NCBI GenBank assembly: GCA_016935975.1
Contig: JAFGPX010000058.1
Span: 1-33,398 of the forward strand
From: Deltaproteobacteria bacterium
Lineage (GTDB): Bacteria; Myxococcota_A; Polyangia; Fen-1088
Length of the DNA stretch: 33,398 nt
Direction of reading: 5' to 3'
Below are positions 1-8,638 of this stretch, one piece after another (position 1 is the first letter of the stretch; every line of letters begins with the position of its first letter). Below the pieces are notes generated by a model. The model ran no database searches, was not told the DNA's origin, and was given only the letters and a program-made list of their open reading frames with translations. Position numbers and translations under genes: made by a program.

Positions 1-2
1 CG

Positions 3-974
3 ACGGGGACCGGCGGTACGACGGGGACCGGCGGCTCGACCTCGGTCGGGGACATCCGGATCACGGATCCGGTTCCGGGCTATGCCAGCGTCAACGGCGG
101 CACGACCGGCGGCGGCACGGCTATCGGCTCGGCCATCACGGTCAACTCCATGAGCGCGCTGCAGTCCGCGGCGAAGGGCTCTAGCCCGGCGATCATCCTC
201 GTGGAACCCGGGAGCTACAGCGGCACGCTGGCGCCGGGGTCCAACAAGACGATCATCGGCAAAGCGCCTGGGGTGATGATCAACGGCAACATCAGCATGA
301 GCGGCTCCGGAGCGAGCAACCTCATTCTTCGCAACCTCGCGGTGCGGGGCCTGCGCTGCAACAGCTACGACGAGTGCAAGGCGGGAGCCGACGCCGTGTA
401 CACGGGGAACGGCGCCCACCACGTCTGGTTGGATCATCTCGACATCTCCGACGGCCAGGACGGCAACTGCGATATCACCCAAGGGGGCGACTACATCACC
501 GTGTCTTGGACCCGCTTCTATTACACCTACGCCAAGGAGCACAGGTACTCGAACTTGATCGCCGGCAGCGACGATGAACCCGACAGCGTGGGCAAGCTGC
601 ACATCACGTACATGAATTGCCATTGGGGCGACCGGGTCGACTCGCGCCAGCCGCGCGGCCGCTTCGGCAACATCCACATGCTCAACAACTACCACAAGAC
701 GGGCGGCTCGCAGATCCACGGCGTGGGCAAGGACATGGCTCTCATCGCCGAGAATTGCGTCTACGAGGAGAATCGATCGATTTGGACGGACATGGGAAGT
801 CCGAGAGGGTGGAAGGGCATCGGCAACGAAGGGACTGCCAGCGACATGAACGCCTCGCGGGGCACCGTGTTCAGCATCCCCTACAGCTACACGCCGATGC
901 CCGCGTCCAAGGTCGTATCTGCCGTCACCGCCTCGACCTGTGGCGCCGGCAACACCTGCAATTTGGCGTACTAG
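3..974 (+). CDS. Pectate lyase, polysaccharide lyase family 1 (5' end outside window)
   Basis: Secreted pectate lyase that would cleave polygalacturonate by beta-elimination. The reading frame is open from the first bases of the window, so the true start lies upstream; the first visible residues form a Thr/Gly-rich linker (TGTGG-type), as in the other secreted proteins here. The linker is followed by a parallel beta-helix lyase domain. Visible PL1 motifs are the VWLDH segment at about 423-437, which precedes Ca2+-binding acidic residues, and RQPRGR at about 645-662, the RxPxxR signature carrying the catalytic Arg. An NKTIIG segment, typical of the first helix turns, lies near 243-260. The stop is TAG at 972-974, and the gene converges on the CE3-like esterase. 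An N-terminal lipoprotein signal is expected by analogy with the lyase at the other end of the window but cannot be seen. Confidence 0.9.
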   Translation, partial: TGTGGTTGTGGSTSVGDIRITDPVPGYASVNGGTTGGGTAIGSAITVNSMSALQSAAKGSSPAIILVEPGSYSGTLAPGSNKTIIGKAPGVMINGNISMSGSGASNLILRNLAVRGLRCNSYDECKAGADAVYTGNGAHHVWLDHLDISDGQDGNCDITQGGDYITVSWTRFYYTYAKEHRYSNLIAGSDDEPDSVGKLHITYMNCHWGDRVDSRQPRGRFGNIHMLNNYHKTGGSQIHGVGKDMALIAENCVYEENRSIWTDMGSPRGWKGIGNEGTASDMNASRGTVFSIPYSYTPMPASKVVSAVTASTCGAGNTCNLAY

Positions 975-995
975 GCTTGCCTTTCGCCCAACCAC

Positions 996-1026
996 TGCCG
1001 ATGCCATCCCGGGCCGATCGGCATCG
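996..1026. terminator. Hairpin between convergent genes (possible bidirectional terminator)
   Basis: The 78-base gap between the pectate lyase and the convergent esterase contains CGATGCC (999-1005) and its exact reverse complement GGCATCG (1020-1026). This gives a 7-bp stem with a 14-base loop; TGCCGAT/ATCGGCA (996-1002/1017-1023) is an alternative pairing. There is no T-tract, so intrinsic termination is only an inference from the stem and the convergent position. Confidence 0.35.
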
Positions 1027-1052
1027 TGTCGAGGTAGGCCGCGCCGGCGCGT

Positions 1053-2180
1053 CTACGGGATGCCCTTGGCGACGAGGGCTTGATACCAGGTGTCGGCCAT
1101 GATCCGAGCCGCCGCTGGTTCGGGGTGGACGCCGTCCTTGGTGTAGCTCGACCCCGCGGTATAGGTTGCCTTGGGCAGGGCGGACCACAGATCCACGGGG
1201 TAGACCGGCGATGCGGCCGTGCTCTTGCCGCTCGCCCAGCTCGGAATGGCCGCGTTCAGCTCCTCCAAGCGAGCCTCGCAGGTCGAGCAGTTGTCGGGGG
1301 CCATCGGGATGATCTGCGCCGCGAAGACAATCACGTTGGGGACCGCGGCGCGCAGGGCATCCACGATTTGCGAGAAAGCGTCGAGGATCTTCTGCGTCGG
1401 TTGGGTGCCCCAGATGTCGTTGGTGCCGAAGTGCACGAGCGCGACGTCGGCGCGGCCGGCGTTGCACCATTGCGGCAAGAGCGACGCGCTCGCGCCGCCG
1501 CTCGTGAGATGGGTGGCCCACATGCCGCCCTGGCCTTCGCAGACCGTGTTGGGCACGTCGCTGCCGCAGATCTGGTTGCACACGTTGCCGCCCACGAAGG
1601 TGAAGTTCTTGTGGCCGTTGTCGGTGAGCTGCTTTGACAAGAACTGCGGATAGCAGGTGGTGACGGTGATGGAATCTCCGAGCGGCATGATCCGCCAGGT
1701 TGCGGCGTGGGGCGCGCCGCCGGCGCCGGTGGCGCCGCCGCTGTGCGTGCGGCCGCCGGCGCCGGGAACGCCGCCGGTGGCCGTTGGTCCTCCGCTGCCG
1801 GCACCTCCGCCCAAGCCCGCGGTTCCCCCGGCGGCCGTAGCGCCCCCGGTTGCGCCGCGACCGCCCGTGCCGGTGATGCCCCCGGTGCCGCTGCGACCGC
1901 CCGTTCCGTTTCGGCCGCCGGTCGCGCGGCTGGAGCCACCGCCAGTGCCCGGGGAGCCGCCGGATCTCGTGGCACTCGCGCCGCCCGACTGGCCACCGGC
2001 GCCGGAGCTACCACCGGTCGTCGTGGTACCACCGCCGGTCGCGGTGGCGCCGCCGGTCGTGAGGGCACCGCCCGAGGCGGCACTGCCTCCGGTTCCCGGG
2101 CTCGCCCCTGGAGCGGCGGTGCTGCACGCGAGCAGAGACAGCACAGCGAATAGCCCGCGGTGCGCGAGGTGGAGCTTCAT
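1053..2180 (-). CDS. SGNH-hydrolase lipoprotein, carbohydrate esterase family 3-like (acetylxylan esterase type)
   Basis: Predicted cell-surface deacetylase acting on acetylated plant polysaccharide such as xylan. The start at 2180 was chosen because it gives a clean lipoprotein signal (MKLHL... with lipobox LLAC, Cys19); a longer in-frame start at 2255 would bury this signal behind 25 basic residues. Residues about 30-157 are a Gly/Thr linker of TGG repeats. The catalytic domain follows: block I PLGDSIT with nucleophile Ser170, the EGQGG segment near 215 (block II), block III GTND (252-255), and the Asp/His pair in KDGVHP (Asp349, His352). The IMPLGDSIT start, AQIIP strand and late DGVHP fit CE3 better than the wider GDSL family. 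It lies downstream of, and on the same strand as, the AraC regulator (221-base gap), which may control it. Confidence 0.85.
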   Translation of the reverse strand: MKLHLAHRGLFAVLSLLACSTAAPGASPGTGGSAASGGALTTGGATATGGGTTTTGGSSGAGGQSGGASATRSGGSPGTGGGSSRATGGRNGTGGRSGTGGITGTGGRGATGGATAAGGTAGLGGGAGSGGPTATGGVPGAGGRTHSGGATGAGGAPHAATWRIMPLGDSITVTTCYPQFLSKQLTDNGHKNFTFVGGNVCNQICGSDVPNTVCEGQGGMWATHLTSGGASASLLPQWCNAGRADVALVHFGTNDIWGTQPTQKILDAFSQIVDALRAAVPNVIVFAAQIIPMAPDNCSTCEARLEELNAAIPSWASGKSTAASPVYPVDLWSALPKATYTAGSSYTKDGVHPEPAAARIMADTWYQALVAKGIP

Positions 2181-2401
2181 CGACCTGCGATTCTGCCACG
2201 GCTGGCGCCATGGGATCCCCCTTGGCGGTCGGCCCTTGCGCCGCTTGTCGGCCATCCATTGCGATCCGGCTCGGTTCGGGTGGCAGCCGTCGCGGGGATA
2301 GATCGGCTGCGGCGAGCACGCGACGAGCGGGGCAAGAGCGTGCCCGGCCTACTCCGCTGCGTAATGGTTTGCACCGCTTCTGTCGAGCTCGCTCGCCCCG
2401 T

Positions 2402-3376
2402 CTAGCGGCCCGCTTCCGTGGTCTGAGCCATGCTGTGCACGACCTCGGTGCGAAAGGCTCCGGGCGAGACGCCGAAGCTCTTGCGGAACACCTTGCAGAA
2501 GTAGTTCGCGTCGCCGTACCCGCACTCTTCGGCGACTCGCTTCACGGTGTGGCCGCCGCGCGCGATGAGGCGCAGGGATTCCTCCAGGCGCAAGCCGGCC
2601 AGGTAGCGTCCGGGCGAGATGCCGCGCGCTCTCTCGAACATGCGCGTGAAATGAAAGCGACTCATGTTGGCGACGCGGGCCATGTCGTTGACGCCGATGG
2701 GGCGCATGAGGTTCAGACGGCAGAACTCCTCCACCTCGGCGACGAACTTGGGACGGTGGTTCGTCGCCAGGGCCAGGATTCTGGCTCCGGCCGCGCTGCT
2801 GCTGAGCAGTGCCATGACGATGCCGTAGGCCATCTCGGATGCGGCGCTGGCCGATTCGATACTGCCGTCGAGAGCCGCGGCACAGGTTTCGACCGCGCGG
2901 GCGAGCACCGACGCGTCCCGGCTGAATTCCACCACGGGGCCGAGCTTGGCGACAGCCTCGCGCATGGCCGCGAGCGCCCCCGGTCCGCCGAGCCTGACGT
3001 AGAAGAACTCCCAGCGCTCGTCTGCCTCGACCCGGTAGCAGTGGTCGTGGGGCAGGTGAAGCAGCATGGCCTGACCGGGCTCGACCAGCATCTCGCGGTC
3101 TTCGAAGCGAAGCCGCCCCCGCCCGCTCAGAGTGTATTGGATGAGGGCGAGCTCGGCGCTGCCCTGCTGCAGGCCGTGCCGGGAGTAGCCGGGATTGCTC
3201 TCGGCTTGGAAACCGACGCCCTGGACGAACGCAGGCAAGCCGTCGTGAAGCTCTGCCGGCAGGGCAACCTCGCGGTGTCCGATCTCTTGCAGCCGAACGA
3301 TGCCGGGCACTTGTGCCCGGATGCTCCGCTTCCGCAGGACACTGATTTCGCTTTCCGCATGGCCAGACCAGCCCAT
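2402..3376 (-). CDS. AraC-family transcriptional regulator
   Basis: Transcription activator with an N-terminal cupin-like effector domain (roughly residues 20-150; the LSGRGRLRFEDRE and EPGQAMLLHLPHDHCYRV strands are typical) and a C-terminal double helix-turn-helix (about 220-320; VNDMARVANMSRFHFTRMF, then VKRVAEECGYGDANYFCKVF and the closing FRKSFGVSP signature). The start at 3376 was preferred to the longer frame from 3484 because an AAAGGA Shine-Dalgarno sits 6 bases upstream of this ATG; the earlier starts have none. Its neighbour downstream on the same strand is the CE3-like esterase, and pectate lyases lie at both edges of the window, so a sugar or oligosaccharide effector is plausible but not shown. 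Confidence 0.88.
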   Translation of the reverse strand: MGWSGHAESEISVLRKRSIRAQVPGIVRLQEIGHREVALPAELHDGLPAFVQGVGFQAESNPGYSRHGLQQGSAELALIQYTLSGRGRLRFEDREMLVEPGQAMLLHLPHDHCYRVEADERWEFFYVRLGGPGALAAMREAVAKLGPVVEFSRDASVLARAVETCAAALDGSIESASAASEMAYGIVMALLSSSAAGARILALATNHRPKFVAEVEEFCRLNLMRPIGVNDMARVANMSRFHFTRMFERARGISPGRYLAGLRLEESLRLIARGGHTVKRVAEECGYGDANYFCKVFRKSFGVSPGAFRTEVVHSMAQTTEAGR

Positions 3377-3382
3377 GGCGAT

Positions 3383-3388
3383 TCCTTT
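3383..3388 (-). promoter_or_regulatory. Ribosome binding site deciding the AraC start
   Basis: AAAGGA on the minus strand, 6 bases before the ATG at 3376. It supports the 324-residue form over the 360-residue reading from 3484. Confidence 0.6.
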
Positions 3389-3634
3389 CTCCCCAAGGTA
3401 CTCAAGAAATCCTTGCCAAAATAGCATTTTCTTGCTCCCCAGGCCAACGCCCCTTGCCTCGGCGCATTCTTGGAGGTTTCTCAAGCGATCTCAGGCAATT
3501 GTCAGAACGTCGGCTTCCGAGCTTCGTCTGCAAGCCGGCAGTGGAGCAGGGCCGGCATGGCCGTGACGACTCGAGAAGGCCGGCCCGTGCGGCCATCGGC
3601 CTTGTGCCATGTCGAGGCCGCGGAATGCGGACTT

Positions 3635-5323
3635 TTAGCCCCGCGAACCGACGGGGGCACAAGGCTCGCGGAAGAAGGCGTTGCGCTGGGGATCGTTGTA
3701 GGGCGCCCAGTCGATCTCCCAGGGCGTGATGCGGCTGCGGCCGTCCTCGTGTCGGAGGGTGAGCGCCATGGGGGTGACCCTGCGGTAGTTGGAGCGCGCG
3801 GGCAGATCGTGGTTTTCGTCGCCGCCGGCCGAGAACAGCGTGAGCAGCAACATGTTCGGATCGTCGTAGGTGAGGCGCAGTCCCTCGTCTATCTTCTGGT
3901 GGCCCCGGACAAGCGCGTGGCAGCCGATCCGTTGCAGGAAACGCTGGGCTTGCAAGCGGCCGAAGGCGAAGCGCGCGCTCTCGGCCTGCAGCGTTACCGG
4001 GACGACGTCTGCGCTGGACGGATCGCTCCACATCATCTCGAAACGCAGGTCGGGGTGGTTCAGGCTGGCCAGATCCGCGAAGTGCTTTTTGAAGGTGCGG
4101 TCGCGCGGGATGCCGCCGTGGACGAAGAACGTCCGATCGAAAATGAAGACGCTCGGCAAGGCCTCGAACAGCCGCATGTAGTCGCGGAAGACATCGGTCG
4201 ACACACGCTGCTTGAGCGAGTCGATGGCCTCGGAGGGTTTGACCCCGCCGTAGACGTCGCCTTCGAACTCGACGAAGTACTCATGGTTGCCGCGCAGGAT
4301 GACCACGTGCTCGGGCGCCGTGCAAAAGAGCAGGAGTGCCGTGCGCAGCACGCCGTTCAGGCTGAAGATGCCGCGGTCGATGTAGTCGCCGAGTAGCACC
4401 AGCTTGGGCTCGGGGTGCTGCGCCGGATCCTCGCGGAAGCGGCGGACCTTTTCGAAGAAGCGGGCCTGCATGACCGCGCCTTTGAGGCAGCTGTAGCAGC
4501 CGTGTAGATCGCCGAGCACCGTGAGCTCGTAGCGCCGGCCGGGTCTTGCCGGGCAAGCCCAGATGTGGCCGTCGAGGAACGCGTCTTGGACCGCGATCTC
4601 GCCCACCTTGCGCTTGCCCGCGAGCTTGCCTTGGCCCCGGCGCCGCCAGTCGTCGAGGACGACCAGGGTGCGGGCGATGGCCGCCCGATCGGCGGCGATC
4701 TGCAAGTTCATGGTGTCCCGATCGGCCGCGTAGTCGTGTTCGAACTGATCGAAGAAGGGATGCAGCTCGGCGTGCGACGGCATGGCCGCCGGGGCCTCCA
4801 CGACCGGGCGGTCGCCCAGTCCCTCCTCGACCAGCTCCACCGACAGGTCGGCTTCCAGCAACTGCGCCAGCTCGCTGCGGAACTTGATCTCGGCCGGGTG
4901 GGCCTCGCCGTCGGCCATGACCAGCTCGTCGATGGCGTCCATCAACTGTTCCTGGTTGTTGCGGTCGAAGTCCTGGAAGATCTCGAAGCAACGCACCTTG
5001 AGCTTGGTCTGCACCACCTGGGCGATGTCTTCCTCGCGCGTCACCGCCTCGGTGAACATGTCCTCGATCTGTTTGTCGGTGGCGTCGAAGACCGCGAGGA
5101 AGCGCGTCGTGTAGGTTTCGCTGAGCGCGGCGCGCGCCGGCGGGGCCAGGTTGGCCGCGCCGGTTTCGACCCGATGGTTGACCAGGCGCCGAACGTGGTC
5201 GCGGATGAAGTCCTTCTCCTTGCGATCGAAGTCGCCGTCGATGTAGCCGAAGGTCACGAGGTAGAAGATGACGGCGTGCATCTGCTTCTCGGCCACCTGC
5301 GGATCGTCGCTGAAACGCAGCAT
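3635..5323 (-). CDS. PPP-family Ser/Thr protein phosphatase with N-terminal TerB-like region
   Basis: A 562-residue cytoplasmic protein. The C-terminal half has the complete PPP metallophosphatase signature in order: GDLHG (271-275), GDYIDRG (312-318), GNHE (345-348), VHGG (401-404), WSDP (432-435) and RGH (473-475). These supply the two-metal site and the catalytic His. LRGNHE, WSDP and RGHQ are the eukaryote-like PP1/PP2A-type motifs and suggest dephosphorylation of phospho-Ser/Thr proteins. The N-terminal 150 residues resemble TerB-like helical modules (FGYIDGDFDRKEKDFI at 25-40 and ELVMADGEAHPAE at 133-145, both with acidic xDGD/ADGE loops); this is weaker than the phosphatase call. The gene starts 39 bases after the outer-membrane protein gene on the same strand and is probably the last gene of that operon. 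No clear ribosome binding site precedes the ATG. Confidence 0.85.
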   Translation of the reverse strand: MLRFSDDPQVAEKQMHAVIFYLVTFGYIDGDFDRKEKDFIRDHVRRLVNHRVETGAANLAPPARAALSETYTTRFLAVFDATDKQIEDMFTEAVTREEDIAQVVQTKLKVRCFEIFQDFDRNNQEQLMDAIDELVMADGEAHPAEIKFRSELAQLLEADLSVELVEEGLGDRPVVEAPAAMPSHAELHPFFDQFEHDYAADRDTMNLQIAADRAAIARTLVVLDDWRRRGQGKLAGKRKVGEIAVQDAFLDGHIWACPARPGRRYELTVLGDLHGCYSCLKGAVMQARFFEKVRRFREDPAQHPEPKLVLLGDYIDRGIFSLNGVLRTALLLFCTAPEHVVILRGNHEYFVEFEGDVYGGVKPSEAIDSLKQRVSTDVFRDYMRLFEALPSVFIFDRTFFVHGGIPRDRTFKKHFADLASLNHPDLRFEMMWSDPSSADVVPVTLQAESARFAFGRLQAQRFLQRIGCHALVRGHQKIDEGLRLTYDDPNMLLLTLFSAGGDENHDLPARSNYRRVTPMALTLRHEDGRSRITPWEIDWAPYNDPQRNAFFREPCAPVGSRG

Positions 5324-5362
5324 CGAGCGGCGATCATAGCCGAAATTGCGCGCGCGATCGGG

Positions 5363-6151
5363 CTAGAAGCCGGCGCCCATTCCCAGGCCGAAGATGCCGC
5401 CGTTGATGCCGTTTTCGTTGTCGTCCACGCCGTGGTACAGGCCGCCGAAGGCCTCGATGTTGAGGGCGAGCCACTTGTTGGCGCGCCATTCGTAGCCGAC
5501 GGACAGCATGCCCGCCAGACCGCCGGACGCCTTTTCGAGACCGTCGTCATTGCTTGCGTCGTCGTCCTCCACGTCGCGGGCGGACATGGCGCAGCCGATG
5601 CCGAGCGAGGCCCCGCCGTAGACGCCCAGATCGCTGGTGTAGAGGTACTCGGGGCCGACGTAGAAGAACGTGACCGCGCCCCATTGGTTGCCCGCCGGGG
5701 CCGTGGAGCTCGGGTCGAGCGCCACCTTCCTGGTCGGACGCACGAAGGACTGCAGGCGGCCGCCGAGCCGGTGGTGCCGGTCGATGACCGCGCCGAGGCG
5801 GAACAGGCCGCCCGCGCCCTCGAGCAGCTCCGAGTCGCGGAGGGTGAGCCGGTTGTCGCCATCCTCGGCCAGAGCCCCCGCGAAGAGCATCAGGTTGACG
5901 TACATGGGGGCGCGGCGGCCGCTGCCCCAGCCGATCTCGGGCGCGGGCTCGCTCGGCGCGGCGACCGTGGCGGCGATCGGCTCGCTCCGCGGCGGCTCCG
6001 CCGGGGCTGAAGCCGGTGTCGGCTCCGGCGGGGACGCGACCTGGGCTTCGGCCGGCGGGTCGGGCGCCGGGGCCGGCGCAACCTCGGGTTCGGCGGCCCG
6101 GGCATGGGTGGCAAACAGCAGCGCTGCGATGGCGGCGAATGTTCTCGTCAT
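5363..6151 (-). CDS. Outer-membrane beta-barrel-like protein with Pro/Ala linker
   Basis: 262-residue exported protein. Residues 1-19 are a signal peptide (MTRTFAAIAALLFATHARA). Residues about 20-75 are a Pro/Ala/Glu-rich spacer. The rest is a series of alternating, Gly- and aromatic-rich strands (VTFFYVGPEYLYTS, VYGGASLGIGCAM, GLAGMLSVGYEW) ending in the C-terminal Phe of GMGAGF, the usual outer-membrane insertion signal. The start is supported by AAGGAG 6 bases upstream (6158-6163) and overlaps the stop of the YfhO-like gene by four bases (ATGA), which implies translational coupling. No specific function can be assigned. A much longer open frame through this region to 8539 is antisense-like readthrough over the YfhO gene and is not real. 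Confidence 0.75.
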   Translation of the reverse strand: MTRTFAAIAALLFATHARAAEPEVAPAPAPDPPAEAQVASPPEPTPASAPAEPPRSEPIAATVAAPSEPAPEIGWGSGRRAPMYVNLMLFAGALAEDGDNRLTLRDSELLEGAGGLFRLGAVIDRHHRLGGRLQSFVRPTRKVALDPSSTAPAGNQWGAVTFFYVGPEYLYTSDLGVYGGASLGIGCAMSARDVEDDDASNDDGLEKASGGLAGMLSVGYEWRANKWLALNIEAFGGLYHGVDDNENGINGGIFGLGMGAGF

Positions 6152-8601
6152 GGGAGGCTCCTTCTTGGTGTTTCCCCGGAAGACACCGCCCGAGCGGGAA
6201 AGTGTTCCCCCCCTGCTCTCGCCATGCCTCGCGCGTCTTTCGCGCCTCGCCGGCTGCCACCTTGCCACCACAGCCCGCCCAGCACCAGCAGGCAGAGCAC
6301 GCTGACGGTCGACCCCGCGGCCAGTCCGGGGGTGTGGTACGCAAGCACGATGCGATGGGAACCCGGCTCGACGGGCAGGGCGCGCATGATGAGGTTGGCG
6401 CGCAGCAGCCGCGCCGGCCTGCCGTCGAGCGTGGCCCGCCAACCGCGATCGTATTGCTCGACGAACACGGCGAAACCGCGCTCGCGCGCGGTGCATACGG
6501 CGACTAGGCGGTGGTTCGCGAAGGCTTCCAAATGGCATTCCCCGGCCCGTCCGGGCGGCGCGGAGAGCGGCTGTGGGGCGCCCTCCGGCGCCAGCCAGAC
6601 GCTCTCGCCGGCGACGATCTCGGGCTCGAACATGCGCTCCAGGGCTTTGTCGTCGGGCAGCACCTCGGCGTGGCGGGCCAGGAAGACGCGCGGCAGGGAT
6701 CCGGGCACGCGATAAAGGCGCGCTCCGGGCAAAGGGTCGGCGATAGGCTCGAGGCCGGGGCGGTCGTGGCGTGGGGCTTTGGGGTCGGCCACGGGCAGCA
6801 CCGCGTACTCGGCGCCCAGTAGGCGCAGGACGCTCTGCCCGACGTCGAGCCCCTTGTTCCAGAGCCGCTGCTCCAGGAGGGGGATGGCCGCGTCGTAGCC
6901 CGGCAGGGTCGCGAGGCCCCAGGCCGTGACCGTGTTGCCGATCAAGGTCTGCACGAGCGGCAACTGGCCCCCGGTCTTGCTGTTGCTCCGGACCCAGCGG
7001 TTGACGGTGTCCGTGGTCTGGTTCGATCGGTAGACACGCGGCGGCGCGAGGGGGCTGGCCCGCAGCCTCAGGGCGAGGCCGACCGCGGGCGGCGGGGTGC
7101 TGGCGATCTGGCGCGGGCCGAATCCCTGCAAGGGCCAGGCGGCCGTCGCGAGATCGAAGGATACGATGGCGACGAGAAGAAGCGGCGGCAGGGACGAGCC
7201 GCGCGATGCGAGGTGGTGGACGGCCAGAATGCCGAGCAGGGCCAAGCTGCCCAGCAGTACCCCGCGAACCGCGAACACCAGCCAGATCGGCGGAAGCGTC
7301 AAGTAGGCCGTCACGCCGCAGGCAAGCATCCCGGCGAAGAAGATGGCGTTGCGCCGCCAAGGTTGTGACCCTGCGGAGAGCAGACGCTGGGCTCCGATCC
7401 CCGCGAGCAGGGCCACGGCCGTCACCACGACAACCATGTACTTCTCCGGATAGCGCATGTAGGCGAGCGGCCAGACGACGCGGCGAAAGACGCCGTGTAC
7501 GGGGGTGTGCTTGCCGAAGGCGAGCAGCAACGCCGCAAGGAGAATCGCGCCGAGGGCCAGCGCCAGCTTGCGGCCGCGTCCGAACGCGGCCAAGGCCAGC
7601 GCGATCACGCTGGCGCCCATGTACATGCTGTAGGAAAGCGGCAGGCCGTCGAGCTTGGCTTCGCCGACGATGGCCGCCGCCGGGTAGATGCCGTAGGCGT
7701 CGCCCATGGAGTGGGGGGCGGCGAATTCGAGCAGGCGCAAGGGGTGCAGCGAGCAGCTTTCGGCCGTATCGCGCGACAGCGGGGCGGCGCGCTCGGAAGC
7801 GCCCATGAGCATGCCCGCCGGCACGAGGATGACGGCGCCCGCGCCGAAGGCCAGCAGCGTGGCCAGACACGCGCGCGCATACCACGTCGGCCGTGCCCTG
7901 GGCAGCGAGGGATTCGCGCGCCGCTCGACTTGGTGGATCACGGCCGCGAACGCCATGCCGAAACCCGCCCCGATCGTGGCCAGGAAGACCTCGCCGAGGA
8001 GCACCGCGAACACGCCGGGCAGGGCGGCCTTGACCAGTCCCCGGTACCAGGCCTTGCCCCCCGCGCGCAGGCTGTCGAATAGAGCCAGATGGCCGACGGC
8101 GGCCCACGGAACCCAGGCGCCGGCGAAGAGCAGGAGGCCGCTCGTCCACTGCGCCGTCGTGTAGCCCGACAGGCCCCACGCCAACCCGGCGACGATCACG
8201 GCTTTGGCCGATCCACCCAGGCGGCGTGCCAGAAGGCAGACGCCCGCCGTGCCCCACGCCATGTGCAGGAAGCACTGCCAGTTGAACATGCTGGCCACCC
8301 AGCCGGGGCCTGCGAGGAGAAAGAGCCAGTTCGGCGGGTAGAAGATGCCGTAGAGGGGATTTCCGAACACGGGAAAGCCGAGGCCTTGGTTGGGATTCCA
8401 CGCCGGCAGCTCGCCGCGGGCCAGGCTTTGGCGCAAGAAGGCCCGGGCCGGGAAGGACCAGTGCGCGATATCGCGGAAGAAGACGATCTTGCCCAGGAAG
8501 AGCGGCAGGTAGGCGGCGGCCAAGATGGCGAAGACCCACAGCAAGGGCCGTGTCGGCGACGGGGGCTGTCTGTCGTCCGCTATGCGTTCGGGCTCGTTCA
8601 C
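6148..8601 (-). CDS. YfhO-like multi-spanning membrane protein (GT-C-type architecture)
   Basis: 817-residue inner-membrane protein with a dozen or more hydrophobic segments spread from residue 22 (LLWVFAILAAAYLPLFLG) to about 590, a large extracytoplasmic C-terminal part, and a last transmembrane segment near 770-790. The early loop FFRDIAHWSFPAR... WNPNQGLGFPVFGNPLYGIFYPPNW and the late segment EQYDRGWRATLDGRPA.. ANLIMRALPVEPGSHRIVLAYHTPG are hallmarks of the YfhO family, which in Firmicutes is linked to glycosylation of surface polymers. The substrate here is unknown. The start is GTG at 8601; no good ribosome binding site was found, but no other early start exists in frame. It lies 37 bases after the RlmN-type gene and its stop overlaps the next start. 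Confidence 0.82.
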   Translation of the reverse strand: MNEPERIADDRQPPSPTRPLLWVFAILAAAYLPLFLGKIVFFRDIAHWSFPARAFLRQSLARGELPAWNPNQGLGFPVFGNPLYGIFYPPNWLFLLAGPGWVASMFNWQCFLHMAWGTAGVCLLARRLGGSAKAVIVAGLAWGLSGYTTAQWTSGLLLFAGAWVPWAAVGHLALFDSLRAGGKAWYRGLVKAALPGVFAVLLGEVFLATIGAGFGMAFAAVIHQVERRANPSLPRARPTWYARACLATLLAFGAGAVILVPAGMLMGASERAAPLSRDTAESCSLHPLRLLEFAAPHSMGDAYGIYPAAAIVGEAKLDGLPLSYSMYMGASVIALALAAFGRGRKLALALGAILLAALLLAFGKHTPVHGVFRRVVWPLAYMRYPEKYMVVVVTAVALLAGIGAQRLLSAGSQPWRRNAIFFAGMLACGVTAYLTLPPIWLVFAVRGVLLGSLALLGILAVHHLASRGSSLPPLLLVAIVSFDLATAAWPLQGFGPRQIASTPPPAVGLALRLRASPLAPPRVYRSNQTTDTVNRWVRSNSKTGGQLPLVQTLIGNTVTAWGLATLPGYDAAIPLLEQRLWNKGLDVGQSVLRLLGAEYAVLPVADPKAPRHDRPGLEPIADPLPGARLYRVPGSLPRVFLARHAEVLPDDKALERMFEPEIVAGESVWLAPEGAPQPLSAPPGRAGECHLEAFANHRLVAVCTARERGFAVFVEQYDRGWRATLDGRPARLLRANLIMRALPVEPGSHRIVLAYHTPGLAAGSTVSVLCLLVLGGLWWQGGSRRGAKDARGMARAGGEHFPARAVSSGETPRRSLP

Positions 8602-8638
8602 GCGCGTTTTGGATTAGACCACAACTCCGCTCGGGTTT

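Noticed and set aside
3402..4031. 209-residue minus-strand frame between the phosphatase and the AraC gene
   Set aside because: Mostly overlaps the phosphatase 3' end in another frame and is Arg/Pro-rich.
6152..8539. 1058-residue minus-strand open frame continuing upstream of the outer-membrane protein
   Set aside because: Its upstream two thirds is Arg/Pro/Ala-rich composition overlapping the well-supported YfhO-like gene in another frame; the true start with ribosome binding site and signal peptide is at 6151.
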